From the NCBI GenBank assembly GCA_021732145.1, contig JAKFVN010000007.1, forward strand, positions 21,001-85,000: a stretch of 64,000 nucleotides of DNA. The letters run 5' to 3'. Shown here piece after piece: positions 62,595-64,000 of this stretch; position 1 is the first letter of the stretch; each line of letters begins with the position of its first letter. The notes beneath the pieces were generated by a model, which did no database searches, was not told where the DNA came from, and saw only the letters and a list, made by a program, of their open reading frames with translations. Source of the stretch: Alphaproteobacteria bacterium (GTDB lineage: Bacteria; Pseudomonadota; Alphaproteobacteria; UBA9219; RGZA01). Made by a program: the position numbers and the translations under genes.

Positions 62595-62807
62595 TTGCCT
62601 TATTATTTTAGTATTTACTTAATCAAGCTGGTGAATGTTGAGATTAACGCGCAGCAGCGTATTTATTCGCTTAATCAGCATGGTATTGCAGAAATTGAAC
62701 TTTGGGCTTCTAAAATAAAGCAGCTATGGGAAATGCGCTTTGATGCCCTTGATGAATTTTTGAAAACTGAAGTTAAAAAAACCAAAAAGAGGAGAAAAAA
62801 GAAATGA
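62595..62807 (+). pseudogene. 5'-truncated ArsR-family regulator remnant
   Basis: 'KLVNVEINAQQRIYSLNQHGIAEIELWASKIKQLWEMRFDALDEFLKTE' matches the C-terminal wing/helix of ArsR regulators paired with SRPBCC genes. The HTH region is missing. Confidence 0.6.
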
Positions 62808-63319
62808 CCCAACAAAATATAAACGAGCCAAAATTCAACATCACCCGCACCTTTGATGCGCCGCGCGAAACCGTATGGAATGCATGGACAGATCAAAAGC
62901 AGTTCGGCCAATGGTTTGGGCCGCGCGGCTTCACGGCCACCTGCAAAACCTTTGATTTACGCCCTGGCGGTATCAATCATTCATGCCTTTCCAATGGCGA
63001 GGGCGTGGAGATGTGGGCCAAATTTGTGTACCGCGAAGTTATCGCGCCAGAAAAACTGGTTTGGGAACATTCCTTTTCTGATGCCGCCGGTGGCATTACC
63101 CGCCACCCGATGAGCCCGACATGGCCGCTGAAAATGCTGACCACTGTTCTATTCATCAGCGAAGGCAACAAAACCAAAATCGACCTGACATGGAACTTGC
63201 TGGAAGCATCAGAAATCGAAACCGCCACCTTCATCGCTGGCTTGCCAGGCATGAATATGGGCTGGACGGGAACCTTCGATCAGCTCAGCGATTTCTTGAA
63301 AGTTGCTAAAGCAGCCTAA
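62804..63319 (+). CDS. SRPBCC/AHSA1 domain protein
   Basis: 171 aa, 'FNITRTFDAPRETVWNAWTDQKQFGQWFGPRGFTATCKTFDLRPGG'. Confidence 0.93.
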   Translation: MTQQNINEPKFNITRTFDAPRETVWNAWTDQKQFGQWFGPRGFTATCKTFDLRPGGINHSCLSNGEGVEMWAKFVYREVIAPEKLVWEHSFSDAAGGITRHPMSPTWPLKMLTTVLFISEGNKTKIDLTWNLLEASEIETATFIAGLPGMNMGWTGTFDQLSDFLKVAKAA

Positions 63320-63937
63320 TTATTCTTCCCCGTATTTGATGCTGCAACCATACGCGCGCGAAGATGGCGTTGTTAGCTTCTTTTCAGCTTTCAATTCAGC
63401 AATTGCTTCGCTCACGTAATTGGTTGCGGTTTTAATGTCTTCAGGATTGGCTGACTCTTTGCTGTCAATTGCGCCTTGATATGCAAGGTTGCCATCACGG
63501 TTGATGATGAACATATGCGGCGTTGTCTTTGCGCCATACATTCTGCCGATATTGCCATGCGGGTCGAGAATATAGGCCGTGCCTGCCCAGCCGCGTTCTT
63601 TGTTGATTTTTATTGCTTGCTCAGGGGTCAGTGAACCCTGCTTTCCATCCGCTGATGAATTGATGGTCAGCCAAATTACGCCATCCGCCACTGCGGCTTT
63701 TTGTAATTCCTGCATCTTGCCGGCACCGTAGAATTTCTTGACGAACGGGCATTCCGGATTGTTCCATTCCAGAACAATAATCTTGTGATTGTATTCAGAT
63801 GGCGACACGCGGCGGCCATTAATATCCTGCACGGCGAATGCTGGTGCGGTCTGGCCGATTTCCAGCGCAGCGGCGGAATCTGCAAAGCCACCAGAAAAAA
63901 ATAAGCCCGCTAATAAAGCCAAGGCAAAACGCAGCAT
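63320..63937 (-). CDS. Redoxin (AhpC/TSA, thioredoxin-fold) family exported protein
   Basis: Signal peptide from M at 63937, 'EIGQTAPAFAVQDINGRRVSPSEYNHKIIVLEWNNPECPFVKKFYGAGKMQELQ'. Confidence 0.88.
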   Translation of the reverse strand: MLRFALALLAGLFFSGGFADSAAALEIGQTAPAFAVQDINGRRVSPSEYNHKIIVLEWNNPECPFVKKFYGAGKMQELQKAAVADGVIWLTINSSADGKQGSLTPEQAIKINKERGWAGTAYILDPHGNIGRMYGAKTTPHMFIINRDGNLAYQGAIDSKESANPEDIKTATNYVSEAIAELKAEKKLTTPSSRAYGCSIKYGEE

Positions 63938-64000
63938 GATAACCCCCATATGAAAAGTGATGGTCAAAGATGAACTGCAATTATGGCTTTGATAAGCCCA

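Overview
This 64 kb window looks like ordinary, densely packed alphaproteobacterial chromosome. The diagnostic pieces are serS-tatC-tatB-tatA, glyA-nrdR-ribD-ribE-ribBA-ribH-nusB-thiL, hflK-hflC-degP-type, scpA/scpB, a K+-independent-type hppA and a DUF815 ATPase. About 64 protein-coding genes can be supported. They are mostly housekeeping, plus a polysaccharide/glycosyltransferase cluster at about 4.8-8.7 kb and isolated glycosyltransferases at both ends. I saw no tRNA, rRNA, CRISPR array, prophage or complete IS element, and no complete new multi-gene system. The signals I would follow up are: (1) two tandem, homologous, TA-flanked, near-perfect palindromic elements of 74 and 70 bp in the nadE/DUF4389 divergent intergenic region, resembling MITEs or structured repeats; (2) a perfect CtrA-type site, TTAA-N7-TTAACCAT, upstream of citrate synthase; (3) three consecutive hairpins upstream of phosphofructokinase; (4) stop codons of convergent genes that abut or overlap throughout the window, leaving no room for terminators; (5) several degenerate domain proteins: RibBA without GCHII zinc cysteines, a J-domain without HPD, a degenerate GGDEF, and a 5'-truncated ArsR regulator. 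All family assignments come from reading motifs in the translations. No database search was run.
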